Shown: one piece after another, positions 1 to 8,933 of the stretch
Layout: each line of letters opens with the position of its first letter
How positions within the stretch are numbered: position 1 is the first letter of the stretch
Origin: Candidatus Sericytochromatia bacterium
Lineage (GTDB): Bacteria; Cyanobacteriota; Sericytochromatia; UBA7694
Assembly (NCBI GenBank): GCA_015272195.1
Contig: JACYMC010000118.1
Coordinates: 1 to 43,297, forward strand
Direction: 5' to 3'
Length of the DNA: 43,297 bases
Position numbers and translations under genes: made by a program
Notes under the pieces: generated by a model
The model's input: the letters and a program-made list of their open reading frames with translations, nothing else
Database searches by the model: none
What the model was told of the DNA's origin: nothing

Positions 1-1
1 C

Positions 2-1534
2 CCCTGCACCTTTTTTTATCTGAAGGCCGGCTCGCGCTATATCAACTGGCAACAAAACGGCCTGATGCTGGCCCAGGCGCCGATCTGGCAGGATCAGACC
101 CTCTTTGTGCCCCGGGCTCTTTTTGCCAATTTAAACACGGTACTGTCCCACAGCATTATCCGCAATGAAGTGCTTCTCAGCACGGGCCTGAACCGCCTGC
201 AGAATGTACAGGTTTTTCCCAATGATGTGTACACCCGTCTGGTGCTCTCGTTCAGTCAGCAGGCGGTTTACACCCTCAGTGAACAGGGCAATCAGCTGGT
301 GCTGGATATCAAAGGCCTTGCGCTGGATGAAGCCGAAAACGTGATTCTGCCGAGTTTCAACGATGCCCTGCTGAAAGAGATTCAGATCGAAAAAACCGGT
401 ACCGCCACTTTGCGGATCCGGATTCAGCGCGCTTATGCCACGCCCCATAAAATTTACTGGCTCAAAAACCCCGACCGATTGATGATCGATCTGATCAAAA
501 TTTTTCAGGAAGAATCCCGCAGCACGGTGACCCAGGGCGTGGATCTGACCCGGACCTATCAGGGCTTTGCCTTTGGCCCGGTCACTTACCATACCCTGCG
601 CATCAGCCCCGAAGCCCGTGTGCGGCTGGAACCCGTGCTGGCCAACGGCGCCAGAGGCTTCAAACGCCAGACGGTCAGCCAGATGAGCCGTCAGCATGGC
701 GCACTGGCGGCCATCAACACCACTTACTTTCACAACCAGGGCATGCCCCTGGGCCTGCTGATGCAGCACCAGGAGTTTATTTCGTCACCCATTTATGGCC
801 GCAGCCTGCTGGCCATCAGCGAAAACGGCATGGAAATCACCCAGAGCGATCGTTCTTTATCCGTCTGGTTCCCACAGGAAAAACGCAACATGGCCTTTCA
901 TGCCGTCAATCTGCCGCGCCAGAACAACCAGGTGGTGTTGTACACGCCCCGTTACGGCTACCGCACAGGCACACAGGCCAGCGAAGATGCCCTGGAGCTG
1001 CAGGTGCTGATCGACGGCACCGTGCAGGAAGTGGGCAGCCACAACCTGGCCATTCCTGAAGACGGCTTTGTGATTTCGGCGCACGGCCAGGGCGCCCAAT
1101 GGCTCAAAGCAAATGTCTATGAGGGCATGCGGGCACTGGTGTTTTCAAAGATATGGGAGCAGTGGGATCAGCGCCTGAAGCATCTGATCAGTGGCGGTCC
1201 GCAGTTGCTCAAAGGCGGTCGCCCCGCCATCACCGCCGATCAGGAGCGCTTTCAGGCCGATATTACCCAGGGACGGGCCCCACGTACGGCGCTGGGTCTG
1301 GGCGCCAACGGTGAAATTTTGATGGTGGTTGTCGATGGCCGCCAGAGCCACAGCCGGGGGGTAACCCTGCAGGAACTGGCCCGCATTCTGCAGGAAAAGG
1401 GGGCAATCTCAGCGCTTAACTTTGACGGCGGCGGCTCCAGCGCCATGGTGGTCAAAGATCGGGTGGTCAACCGGCCGTCAGACGGTCAGGAGCGGGCTGT
1501 CAGTGCAGCCCTGCTGCTGCTGGCGGAACGCTGA
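2..1534 (+). CDS. AMIN/phosphodiester glycosidase (NAGPA-type) exported protein, 5'-truncated by window edge
   Basis: The reading frame is open from the window's left edge, before the first ATG at 65, so the N-terminus is missing. The visible start (YLKAGSRYINW then LFVPRALF) resembles the copper-amine-oxidase N-terminal-like module found in secreted wall proteins. An AMIN-like beta region follows (RLVLSF, then LVLDIKG, about residues 55-145 counted from the ATG at 65). AMIN domains target proteins to the envelope. The C-terminal half (about 205-487) is a phosphodiester glycosidase (NAGPA/YngK-like) domain, with AAINTTYF, ISGGPQLLKGG, RTALGLG and LNFDGGGSSAM. Such proteins are exported and are thought to act on envelope or exopolysaccharide glycans; the substrate here is unknown. 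The family call is secure, the role inferred. The next gene starts directly after the stop. Confidence 0.88.
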   Translation, partial: PCTFFYLKAGSRYINWQQNGLMLAQAPIWQDQTLFVPRALFANLNTVLSHSIIRNEVLLSTGLNRLQNVQVFPNDVYTRLVLSFSQQAVYTLSEQGNQLVLDIKGLALDEAENVILPSFNDALLKEIQIEKTGTATLRIRIQRAYATPHKIYWLKNPDRLMIDLIKIFQEESRSTVTQGVDLTRTYQGFAFGPVTYHTLRISPEARVRLEPVLANGARGFKRQTVSQMSRQHGALAAINTTYFHNQGMPLGLLMQHQEFISSPIYGRSLLAISENGMEITQSDRSLSVWFPQEKRNMAFHAVNLPRQNNQVVLYTPRYGYRTGTQASEDALELQVLIDGTVQEVGSHNLAIPEDGFVISAHGQGAQWLKANVYEGMRALVFSKIWEQWDQRLKHLISGGPQLLKGGRPAITADQERFQADITQGRAPRTALGLGANGEILMVVVDGRQSHSRGVTLQELARILQEKGAISALNFDGGGSSAMVVKDRVVNRPSDGQERAVSAALLLLAER

Positions 1535-1855
1535 ATGGGCTATCGCAGTCACCCTGAACGTCAGCGAGCCGCCGCAGACTGGCAGCGATTTGCCGCTGGG
1601 CAGACCAGATATTTTGAGCAAACCGGCTTGCCTTTGGATGTACTGGCCACCATAGAAAGCTGGGACAACTTTTTAAGCCTGGCCTATCTGCCCGAGCAGG
1701 GCGCCACACACTTTGACCCCGCCAGTCTGTCTGACACAGCATATGCCAGCCTGCTCAAAGTCATTTCGGCTTATTTTGCAGCAGGCTATGAATATTGTGA
1801 ACCCGTGGTTCTCAAGCCGGCAGACCGCTACAGGCTTCAGCAGCGCTTCGGCTGA
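1535..1855 (+). CDS. Small hypothetical protein coupled to the glycosidase gene
   Basis: A 106-residue protein whose ATG abuts the TGA of the upstream glycosidase gene with no spacer, so it is probably translated by coupling. It has no signal peptide or membrane segment and is rich in aromatic residues. I do not recognise the family. It ends 6 bases before the convergent stop of the next minus-strand gene, so coding density supports it as real. A competing minus-strand frame over the same bases has no ribosome site and would overlap the glycosidase gene, so it was rejected. Confidence 0.62.
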   Translation: MGYRSHPERQRAAADWQRFAAGQTRYFEQTGLPLDVLATIESWDNFLSLAYLPEQGATHFDPASLSDTAYASLLKVISAYFAAGYEYCEPVVLKPADRYRLQQRFG

Positions 1856-1861
1856 TACCAC

Positions 1862-2779
1862 TTAATATTTGCCGGTGACCATGTCCAGCGTCGCATAATC
1901 CTGGGCACGGGCAGCCCCTCTGACGGCGCCGATCACCGAGCCTACGGTGACCACAGTACCCACCACGGCCCCTGCCACCGCTGTACCCACAACCACGCTG
2001 CGCAGGGTCCCTTTGACCGTGCCGCCAATGCTGGAACCAATCGCTTTGGTTTTGCCCAGCAGACTGCCTGCCGTGACAGGCACAGCAGGTGCTGCCACTT
2101 CGGCGGCCTTCTGACCTGCGGTCTGGATGCCTTTTTCGAGTACGGTTTTACCAATAAACAGAGCCGTTACGGTGGTCGCTACTTCGCCAATCCCTTTGAC
2201 CACCCCATTTTTACCTGCGGAACTGAGGGTCTCGGCCGTATAGCTCCAGGGGGCTTTGGCCCCTTCCCAGGCCGTGTTGGTTTCGTTATTGACATGCAGT
2301 ACGGTAACGCGCTCATTGCCCAGACGGCCCACATAACCGGGCTTGATGCCTTTGAGGTTCAGGGCACCGCCATCTTCAGCTGCACCGTAAGCCACAAACG
2401 TTCGGCCATCTGCAGTTTTTAAATAGACTTCGTCGATGCCGTTGTCATCGGTAATGGCTTTGGCTTTGTTGAGATCGGCAAACTCTTCGCTGATCTCTTT
2501 GACGGTGGTCAGGCGGTTATAGCCAATCTGGGCCACAGGGACAAGATCCTGTTCCTGATAACCACCTGAAAGCAGCTCTGAGACCTCACTGCGCACACCG
2601 GCTTCAAAAGCGCCCTCGACCAGTTTGCCCATCAAAAAGCGGGCTTCGTCACGGTCAAGTTTATGGTCTTTCAGCGCCAGCTCTTTGATTTCAGCAAGCT
2701 GCTGAGCATTGACGGGCTTTCCCTGCAGGCGGCTGAAATAGTCCTGTAATGGCTGAACACTGGGCGAAATGTCAGTCAT
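1862..2779 (-). CDS. Hypothetical protein with glycine-rich hydrophobic C-terminus
   Basis: A 305-residue protein without a signal peptide. Residues 1-80 are charged and helical and include a loop (DHKLDRDEARF) that faintly resembles an EF-hand or acidic calcium loop. The middle (about 100-190) is soluble. From about 195 the protein is low-complexity, with Gly, Ala and Val repeats, and near residues 255-290 (VVVGTAVAGAVVGTVV) it looks like a glycine-zipper membrane hairpin. It shares this architecture, but no clear sequence identity, with the gene at 24388-25587. The start is supported by AAAGGA about 10 bases upstream. The leader holds two mutually exclusive hairpins. Function is unknown; a membrane-inserting or pore-like role is inferred only from composition. 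Confidence 0.8.
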   Translation of the reverse strand: MTDISPSVQPLQDYFSRLQGKPVNAQQLAEIKELALKDHKLDRDEARFLMGKLVEGAFEAGVRSEVSELLSGGYQEQDLVPVAQIGYNRLTTVKEISEEFADLNKAKAITDDNGIDEVYLKTADGRTFVAYGAAEDGGALNLKGIKPGYVGRLGNERVTVLHVNNETNTAWEGAKAPWSYTAETLSSAGKNGVVKGIGEVATTVTALFIGKTVLEKGIQTAGQKAAEVAAPAVPVTAGSLLGKTKAIGSSIGGTVKGTLRSVVVGTAVAGAVVGTVVTVGSVIGAVRGAARAQDYATLDMVTGKY

Positions 2780-2801
2780 AAAGCATCGATCCTTTCGTCA
2801 A

Positions 2802-2848
2802 CAAAAGCGGGCTTTTGAATTTTCAAAAAGCCTTCTGATTAAATTATA
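2802..2848 (-). promoter_or_regulatory. Promoter -10 and leader with two alternative hairpins upstream of the 2779 gene
   Basis: On the minus strand a TATAAT box lies at 2843-2848, about 64 bases before the start codon; no good -35 is seen. The leader carries GGCTTTT (plus 2826-2832), which can pair with AAAAGCC (plus 2810-2816). The second segment can instead pair, as CAAAAGC, with GCTTTTG (plus 2802-2808). The two stems share the middle segment and exclude each other. This could be an attenuator-like switch or a protein operator; it is not a recognised riboswitch class. Confidence 0.45.
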
Positions 2849-3010
2849 AGCGATTCAGACCAGATCTTGCGCTGCAGCGACTGAAAATCCCCAGACAATA
2901 AGGTCTTGATAACCGCCATCAGTATGGCTTGCGCTGCCGTTGAACGGGGCAAAAAAGCAGGGATTGCGGTAAGATACAAACAGATTCTGCAAGCAAAAGG
3001 ATACCTTCTG

Positions 3011-4252
3011 ATGACACCTATCACCCAAACAGCTATCAGCTCTGCTGAAGCCATGGCACTCGAAGACCGCTATGGCGCCCACAATTACCACCCCCTGCCC
3101 GTTGTCCTGGCACGGGGTGAAGGGGTACACGTCTGGGACCCCGAGGGTCAGCGTTATTTTGACTTTTTGTCGGCCTACTCCGCTGTCAACCAGGGCCACA
3201 GCCACCCACGCCTAATCAAAGCGCTGACAGAACAGGCCCAGACCCTGACCCTGACGTCACGGGCTTTTTATAATAACCAGCTGGGACCTTATGAGGCCTA
3301 TATCACTCAGTATTTTGGCTATGACCGCGTGCTGCCCATGAACACGGGCGTAGAAGCGGTTGAAACTGCGCTCAAGCTGGCCCGCAAATGGGCCTACAAG
3401 GTCAAACAGGTGCCTGAAAACCAGGCCCGAATCGTTTTTGTTGAAAACAATTTTCATGGTCGTACCCTGAGCGTGATCTCAGGGTCCACTGACCCCGACA
3501 GCCGCCGGGGTTTTGGCCCCTATATGCCCGGTTATGAGATTATTCCTTACAACGATCTGGCGGCCCTGGCGAAGGCCCTGCAGGACCCCTGCGTGGCGGG
3601 TTTTCTGGTAGAGCCCATCCAGGGCGAAGCGGGTGTGGTAGTACCGGATCAGGGCTATCTCGCCGGAGCGGCACAGCTGTGCCGCCAGCACAATGTGCTG
3701 CTGATCGGTGACGAGGTGCAGACCGGACTGGCCCGCACGGGCCAGATGCTGGCCTGCGATCACGAGGCCGTACGCCCGGATATTCTGATTCTGGGCAAAG
3801 CCCTCTCTGGCGGTATGCTGCCGGTCTCAGCCGTACTGGCCCGTGATGAAATTATGCTGACCATTCAGCCCGGCGAACACGGCTCGACCTACGGTGGCAA
3901 TCCCCTGGCCTGCCGGGTGGCCATGGAAGCCCTGCAGATTCTTAAAGACGAAGATCTGGCCGCCAATGCCGCAGCCATGGGCGAGATCTTCCGCGAAGGC
4001 ATGCGCAAAATTCAGGCTGAAACCGAGCTGATCACCACCGTCCGGGGCAAGGGACTGCTGAACGCGGCGGTGATCAAACCCCTGGCCGATGGCCGGACGG
4101 CCTGGGATGTCTGCCTGGCCCTCAAAGACAACGGCCTGCTGTGTAAGCCCACCCACGGTGATATTATTCGCTTTGCGCCGCCGCTGGTGATTAACGCAGC
4201 ACAAATGCAGGAAGCCCTGGATATCATTCATGACACCCTGATTCACTTTTAA
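3011..4252 (+). CDS. rocD: Ornithine--oxo-acid aminotransferase
   Basis: A class-III PLP aminotransferase of 413 residues, the usual length for ornithine aminotransferase. It converts ornithine and 2-oxoglutarate to glutamate semialdehyde and glutamate, linking arginine breakdown to proline and glutamate. Diagnostic segments are NHNYHPLP-like [25 protein letters not shown], the PLP-aspartate motif [14 protein letters not shown] and the Schiff-base lysine in [11 protein letters not shown] (K263). The frame is open further upstream to 2906, but the ATG at 3011 is chosen because AAAGG lies 10 bases before it and family homology begins just after. It heads a plus-strand cluster with the propeller gene 15 bases downstream. 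The close match to the whole family makes the specificity likely, though acetylornithine aminotransferase relatives are similar. Confidence 0.92.
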   Translation: MTPITQTAISSAEAMALEDRYGAHNYHPLPVVLARGEGVHVWDPEGQRYFDFLSAYSAVNQGHSHPRLIKALTEQAQTLTLTSRAFYNNQLGPYEAYITQYFGYDRVLPMNTGVEAVETALKLARKWAYKVKQVPENQARIVFVENNFHGRTLSVISGSTDPDSRRGFGPYMPGYEIIPYNDLAALAKALQDPCVAGFLVEPIQGEAGVVVPDQGYLAGAAQLCRQHNVLLIGDEVQTGLARTGQMLACDHEAVRPDILILGKALSGGMLPVSAVLARDEIMLTIQPGEHGSTYGGNPLACRVAMEALQILKDEDLAANAAAMGEIFREGMRKIQAETELITTVRGKGLLNAAVIKPLADGRTAWDVCLALKDNGLLCKPTHGDIIRFAPPLVINAAQMQEALDIIHDTLIHF

Positions 4253-4267
4253 GGCGGACAGTTCTTT

Positions 4268-5578
4268 ATGAAAATACGTATGGCTCTGCTTGGTCTGCTC
4301 CTCAGCACCAGCCTGCCAGCTCAGGCTACTGACTGGCCCATGTTTCAGTATGACGCCCGACGCCAGGGGGCCGTCTCAGATCGGCCACAAATCACCCGGC
4401 CTGGCATTCGCTGGCGCGCCCCTGTGGGCATCAGCGGCTGGCTGAACAGCCCGGTGATCGCCGATAATACGGTGTTTATCGGCACAGCAGGCCAGGTCTG
4501 GAATCAGCACGACGGCCTGGGCTTTTCGGTCAAAAAACCCACCGACAGCGTGATGGCTTTTGATCTGGGCAGCGGCAAACTCAAATGGCATGCGCCCGCC
4601 CAGCAGGATGTAAACCAGGTGGTCTGGTCCGACGGCCTGGTGCTGGCCACCGGCGACGAAGGTGCGGTCTGGGCGCTGGATGCCCGCAACGGCGAAGTGC
4701 GCTGGCGCACCAAACTAAGCGGCAGCAGCTACCAGTTATTGGTTCAGAACGGGCAGATCATCGTCGGCGATAGCACGGGTCAGCTCTACTGGCTGGCGCG
4801 TAGCAGCGGCAAAGTACTGCGGCAGAAACAGCTGGGCGGTGCGATCCGGGCCGGCGCCGCCAGCGACGGCCAGCTGGTTTTTGTACCGACCACCACCGGC
4901 CAGATTTATGCTTTTGATCAGCAGGGGCAAACACGCTGGCAGGCCGACCTGAATGAAATTTACCCCGAACTGAACACGGACAACTACCGTCCGACCCTCG
5001 AAATCTATAACAGCCCCACCGTGTATAAAGATCTGGTGATTGTGGGCTTTGCCCGCAACACCACCTACCCTGAACCGGCCCTGGTGGCTCTGGAGCGCGA
5101 ACGCGGCATCATGCGCTGGAAGGCCCAGGGCACGCGTCAGCGCACCGACTGGGGCAATCTGCGCAGCTCACCGGCACTGTATCAGGATCTGCTGATATAT
5201 GCTGAGCCCTATTCCAACGAGATTGTGGCCGTTGAGGCCAACAACGGCCAGGTCAGTGGCAGCGAAGCCGCTGGCATGGTGATGTTTCCGCAGTGGTCTT
5301 CACCGGCTGTAGCGGGTCAAACGGTCTATGTCCCCCGTTTTGATGGCGCGCTGTATGCTTTAAATGCGGCCAGCGGACAACTGCGCTGGCAATTTTACCT
5401 GGGTCAGGCAGAACTGGTCGGCCCCCGGCTGCCCGAGGGTCTGCAGTATGGAGAAGGTGGCGGTGAGTGGAAGCCACCCGTTGGTGATGCCATCTACAGC
5501 TCACCGGCCATTGCCGCCAATGGCGATGTGCTGCTGGCTGCCGGCGGCTATCTCTATTGCCTGACCCAACAACCCTAA
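4268..5578 (+). CDS. Exported PQQ-like beta-propeller repeat protein
   Basis: A 436-residue protein with a clear signal peptide (hydrophobic core MALLGLLLSTSLP, cleavage expected after PAQA). The mature part starts WPMFQYDARRQG, the classic opening of PQQ-like propellers. It carries repeated blades such as VMAFDLGSGKLKW, VWALDARNGEVRW, IYAFDQQGQTRW and LYALNAASGQLRW, each a tryptophan-docking motif. These repeats give a BamB or quinoprotein-like fold, but the catalytic residues of a true quinoprotein dehydrogenase are not evident, so I call it a non-enzymatic scaffold or sensor. It is probably periplasmic. It sits between rocD and nadC in a tight operon; no direct functional link to either is known. 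Confidence 0.88.
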   Translation: MKIRMALLGLLLSTSLPAQATDWPMFQYDARRQGAVSDRPQITRPGIRWRAPVGISGWLNSPVIADNTVFIGTAGQVWNQHDGLGFSVKKPTDSVMAFDLGSGKLKWHAPAQQDVNQVVWSDGLVLATGDEGAVWALDARNGEVRWRTKLSGSSYQLLVQNGQIIVGDSTGQLYWLARSSGKVLRQKQLGGAIRAGAASDGQLVFVPTTTGQIYAFDQQGQTRWQADLNEIYPELNTDNYRPTLEIYNSPTVYKDLVIVGFARNTTYPEPALVALERERGIMRWKAQGTRQRTDWGNLRSSPALYQDLLIYAEPYSNEIVAVEANNGQVSGSEAAGMVMFPQWSSPAVAGQTVYVPRFDGALYALNAASGQLRWQFYLGQAELVGPRLPEGLQYGEGGGEWKPPVGDAIYSSPAIAANGDVLLAAGGYLYCLTQQP

Positions 5579-5601
5579 TCTGCCCTTTGGGAGGCCCCGC
5601 C

Positions 5602-6510
5602 ATGTCATATGCACCTGATGATCTGCGCCAGACGCCAGACCTGTGGTTTGAACAACACCTTAACCTTGACCCCGGTTGGGTGCAGGCCCGTCTGACCGCT
5701 TTTCTGGCTGAAGATATTCCTGAAAGTGACTGGAGCAGCCTCAGCTGCGTGGCTGAAAACACAAGTGCAGAAGCCCGCCTGCTGGCCAATCAGGACCTGA
5801 CGTTTGCTGGTGCTGAGCTGCTGTCAGCACTGAATCGCGCCGCCCCCATCAACTGTGAGCTGCTGGTCAAAGATGGTCAGCAGGTTCAGGCGGGCCAGAC
5901 ACTGGCGCAGCTCAGCGGCGCTGCACGCGCCCTGCTGAACTGGGAGCGGGTACTGCTGAATCTGTTGCAGCGCCTCTGCGGTATTGCTACCTTAACCCAG
6001 CGTTATACCCGGCTGGATCTGCCGCCGGGCTTTAAAATTCTCGACACCCGTAAAACCACACCGGGGCTGCGGCGCTTTGAGAAATACGCTGTGGCGGTGG
6101 GAGGCGGCTACAATCACCGCATGGATCTCTCCCATGTGCTGATGCTCAAAGACAACCATCTGGTGGCCGCCGGGGGCCTGGCGGCGGCCTTAACACAGGC
6201 CCGTAGCACTTGCCCTGACAAATACCTGGAGCTGGAGATCGACACCCTCGAACAACTGGATCAGGCCCTGGCCACCGGCGGTTTTGACGCCCTGCTGCTG
6301 GACAATATGTCGCCTGAAACCATTCGCGAGGCCGTCGGGCGGGTGCGCCAGCACCCGGATTACGGCATGCGGATTTTTCTGGAAGCCTCCGGCGGCATCA
6401 CTTACGACAGCCTGCCGGCCTACGCCTGGACCGGGGTCAACGGTATTTCGGTTGGTGCCCTGACCACCCAGGCCCAAAATATGGATATCAAGCTGGAGTT
6501 TACGGCATGA
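5602..6510 (+). CDS. nadC: Nicotinate-nucleotide pyrophosphorylase (carboxylating)
   Basis: Quinolinate phosphoribosyltransferase, 302 residues. It makes nicotinate mononucleotide from quinolinate and PRPP in NAD synthesis. Family segments are ERVLLNLLQRLCGIAT, the PRPP/quinolinate-binding ILDTRKTTPGLR, NHRMDLS, LMLKDNH, LELEIDT, LLLDNMSPE and the ending EASGGI...NGISVGALT. The ATG at 5602 is preferred over an in-frame start at 5557, which lies inside the upstream gene, because GGGAGG sits 7 bases before 5602. The stop overlaps the start of the aldehyde dehydrogenase gene as ATGA. No nadA or nadB is visible in the window. Confidence 0.95.
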   Translation: MSYAPDDLRQTPDLWFEQHLNLDPGWVQARLTAFLAEDIPESDWSSLSCVAENTSAEARLLANQDLTFAGAELLSALNRAAPINCELLVKDGQQVQAGQTLAQLSGAARALLNWERVLLNLLQRLCGIATLTQRYTRLDLPPGFKILDTRKTTPGLRRFEKYAVAVGGGYNHRMDLSHVLMLKDNHLVAAGGLAAALTQARSTCPDKYLELEIDTLEQLDQALATGGFDALLLDNMSPETIREAVGRVRQHPDYGMRIFLEASGGITYDSLPAYAWTGVNGISVGALTTQAQNMDIKLEFTA

Positions 6511-7946
6511 CGCGCATTCTAAACCTGATCAATGGTCAGCTCCTGCCCGCCAGCGGCGACCAGTGGCTCACCAGCATCAACCCGGCAACAGGTCAGGCCC
6601 ATGCCGAGCTGCCAGACTCAGACGCAGCAGATATGCAGCAGGCCGTGGCCGCTGCCGTAGCCGCTGCCCCGGCCTGGCGACAGCTGGATCCTGAAACCCG
6701 CGCTGACTGGCTCTTTCGGCTGGCCGACGCCCTGGAGGCCAGGCAGGATACCCTGGCCAGAGCCGAATGTGACGACAACGGCAAACCCCTGTGGCTGGCT
6801 GCCAGCGTGGATATTCCCCGTGCCGTGCAGAACTTCCGCTTTTTTGCCGCCGGTCTGCTGCACCGCAGCAGCACAGCCCATCTACGTCCTGGTTTTCTGA
6901 ACGTCACGCTGCAGCAGCCGCTGGGCGTGGGGGGCTGTATTTCGCCCTGGAACCTGCCCCTCTACCTGCTGAGCTGGAAAATCGCTCCGGCCCTGGCCGC
7001 CGGCAACACGGTGGTGGCCAAGCCCTCTGAAATTACCCCGCTGACGGCTTTTTTGCTCAGCAGTATCGCACAGGAGATCGAGCTGCCCGCCGGCGTGCTG
7101 AATCTGGTACACGGTACGGGCCCCCGCGTGGGGGAGGCCCTGTGTGCACATCCAGACGTCAAAGGGATTTCATTTACCGGCAGCACGGCTACCGGGGCGG
7201 CGATTGCCAGGGTGGCAGCACCCCAATTTAAAAAGCTCTCGCTCGAAATGGGTGGAAAAAATGCTGCGATCATCTTTGCAGACTGCGACTATGAGCGCAT
7301 GCTGGCCGAAGTGCTGCGATCCAGCTTCAGCAATCAGGGGCAGATTTGCCTCTGTACTTCGCGCCTTCTGATTGAGCGCTCCCTGTATGAACGGCTGCGG
7401 GCAGATCTGGTGGCCGGGGTGCAAGCCCTGCGCGTGGGTGACCCACTGGAAGCCAGCACCCAGCAGGGTGCAGTGGTCTCTGCTGCCCACCAGCAAAAGA
7501 TTCTGAGTTGTCTGGCCACCGCCCGCGCTGAAGGGGCGCGCGTGCTCTGCGGCGGCGCAACGGTCAGCCTCAGCGGCCGCTGCGCAGACGGCTACTTTGT
7601 GGCCCCCACCGTGCTCGAAGGTCTTGGCCCGCAGAGCCAGACCAACCAGACCGAAATTTTTGGCCCGGTGATTACCCTCCAGCCCTTTGAAAGCGAAGCA
7701 GAAGCCTTACAACTGGCCAATGCCAGCCCTTACGGTCTGGCCTGCAGCATCTGGACCCAGAACCTGCCACAGGCGCAGCGCCTGAGTCAGCAGGTTGAAG
7801 CCGGTTTGATCTGGTTCAACAGCTGGATGAAGCGCGATCTGCGCACGCCCTTTGGCGGCATCAAGCAATCGGGGCTGGGGCATGAAGGGGGCTGGCAGGC
7901 GTTTGAATTCTGGAGTGAGACCCGCAACGTCTGTTGGGCAGACTGA
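6507..7946 (+). CDS. NAD(P)-dependent aldehyde dehydrogenase, ALDH8/2-hydroxymuconic-semialdehyde-like
   Basis: A full-length aldehyde dehydrogenase of 479 residues. It has the cofactor-site ISPWNLPLYLLSWKIAPAL, the nucleotide loop SFTGSTATG, the general-base glutamate in LEMGGKNAAI and the catalytic cysteine C281 in NQGQICLCTSR. The NQGxICLCTSR form and the ending PFGGIKQSGLG are typical of the ALDH8 / 2-amino- or 2-hydroxymuconic semialdehyde dehydrogenase branch. Its ATG overlaps the nadC stop (ATGA), so the two are translationally coupled. Because 2-aminomuconic semialdehyde arises from the same precursor as quinolinate, NadC's substrate, a role at the NAD/kynurenine branch is possible but inferred. 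Its last 86 bases overlap the 3' end of the convergent minus gene. Confidence 0.9.
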   Translation: MTRILNLINGQLLPASGDQWLTSINPATGQAHAELPDSDAADMQQAVAAAVAAAPAWRQLDPETRADWLFRLADALEARQDTLARAECDDNGKPLWLAASVDIPRAVQNFRFFAAGLLHRSSTAHLRPGFLNVTLQQPLGVGGCISPWNLPLYLLSWKIAPALAAGNTVVAKPSEITPLTAFLLSSIAQEIELPAGVLNLVHGTGPRVGEALCAHPDVKGISFTGSTATGAAIARVAAPQFKKLSLEMGGKNAAIIFADCDYERMLAEVLRSSFSNQGQICLCTSRLLIERSLYERLRADLVAGVQALRVGDPLEASTQQGAVVSAAHQQKILSCLATARAEGARVLCGGATVSLSGRCADGYFVAPTVLEGLGPQSQTNQTEIFGPVITLQPFESEAEALQLANASPYGLACSIWTQNLPQAQRLSQQVEAGLIWFNSWMKRDLRTPFGGIKQSGLGHEGGWQAFEFWSETRNVCWAD

Positions 7947-8919
7947 TCAAGCGGTCGAGTTGCTGCAGACTGCGGTGCGCCAGCTGCAATGTCTGCAGCA
8001 AGGCCCGGTCAGCCGCTGTCGGTGTATGCAAACGGGCCGGCGTCTGATAAAGCCGCAGGCCGTTTTCAGGCTGGGCCAGCTGGTGCAGCCCGTCAAGCGA
8101 AAAGAGCTGAATACCGTCAGCACCGGCCGCCCGTGCGCTGGCCACATCGGCAGCCAGACAGGCCGGATCGGCAAAGCCCCCTTCCTGTAGCTTGCCCACC
8201 GTGCCCAGCACGCCCAGGGCGGCATTGAGCGGTTGCTCAAAGGCGCGCCGGGCCAGCTGCAGATAGGCCGTCACCAGCCCCGGTGACAGGGGCAGGGGGC
8301 AGAGATCCTGAAAGCTGCTGCGGTAGATCATCAGCGAGACGCGATCCCAGGGCACCAGGGTGACGGGAATCTGTAAAAAACGCTGCAGCACGGTGGTCTG
8401 GGCCAGGGCATCATGCACCACAAAAGGATAGGTCACCACCTGCATCTGCAGCCCGGCATCGTGGGCGCGGGCCACGGCGGCTGTATAGATCGCCACCGCC
8501 TCGTCAAAACGCCGCTGTTGCAGCGGGTCCAGCCAGCGTTGATACTCCAGCTGCAGACCCTGCCAGAGCCGCCCTTTGAGCAAGCGACTGAGGGCCAGCG
8601 GGCTTTCCATGTCCACAATGATTTCGGCCACATGCAGGCCTTGCTGCGCCAGCCAGCGCAAAAACTGCGCCAGAGCCTGCTGAAACAGCCGGGCGTTTTC
8701 GGCGTTGGGCCAGTAGCCCTGGGCATCAGGCAACAGCAGCCAGGCTCCGACAGGGACCTGCAGCGCATGGGCGGCCTGTAGCAAGCGCTTCAGGGCCGGA
8801 TCTGATAATCGCTCAAGCGGAATGGCCAGATTGAGCTGTACATCGGCGGCAGCCAGGCGTGGCAGGTCGGCCCGCACCCAGTCATAGGGCATAAACTCGG
8901 CCCAGATTTCACGCCGCAT
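7861..8919 (-). CDS. Hypothetical TIM-barrel-like protein
   Basis: About 352 residues with an alpha/beta alternation like a glycoside-hydrolase-type TIM barrel: ADVQLNLAIPL, LQVPVGAWLLLP, VAEIIVDMESP, LQMQVVTYPFV, VSLMIYRSSF and ADGIQLFSLDGL. VDMESP could hold barrel-end acidic residues. I cannot name the family. There is no signal peptide. The start may be the ATG at 8919 or an upstream TTG at 8928; neither has a strong ribosome site. It follows the propeller lipoprotein with only a few bases between, so the two are probably co-transcribed. The C-terminal 28 residues are read antisense to the aldehyde dehydrogenase and are low complexity, so they may be an extension. Confidence 0.72.
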   Translation of the reverse strand: MRREIWAEFMPYDWVRADLPRLAAADVQLNLAIPLERLSDPALKRLLQAAHALQVPVGAWLLLPDAQGYWPNAENARLFQQALAQFLRWLAQQGLHVAEIIVDMESPLALSRLLKGRLWQGLQLEYQRWLDPLQQRRFDEAVAIYTAAVARAHDAGLQMQVVTYPFVVHDALAQTTVLQRFLQIPVTLVPWDRVSLMIYRSSFQDLCPLPLSPGLVTAYLQLARRAFEQPLNAALGVLGTVGKLQEGGFADPACLAADVASARAAGADGIQLFSLDGLHQLAQPENGLRLYQTPARLHTPTAADRALLQTLQLAHRSLQQLDRLISLPNRRCGSHSRIQTPASPLHAPAPIA

Positions 8920-8933
8920 GCGCTGCAAAAGGC

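Noticed and set aside
131-769. Long minus-strand open frame antisense to the glycosidase gene
   Set aside because: Its product is low complexity and the plus strand encodes a clear known fold; no ribosome site.
4585-4773. Short plus-strand frame inside the propeller gene
   Set aside because: Shadow frame of a recognised gene, with biased arginine and glycine content.
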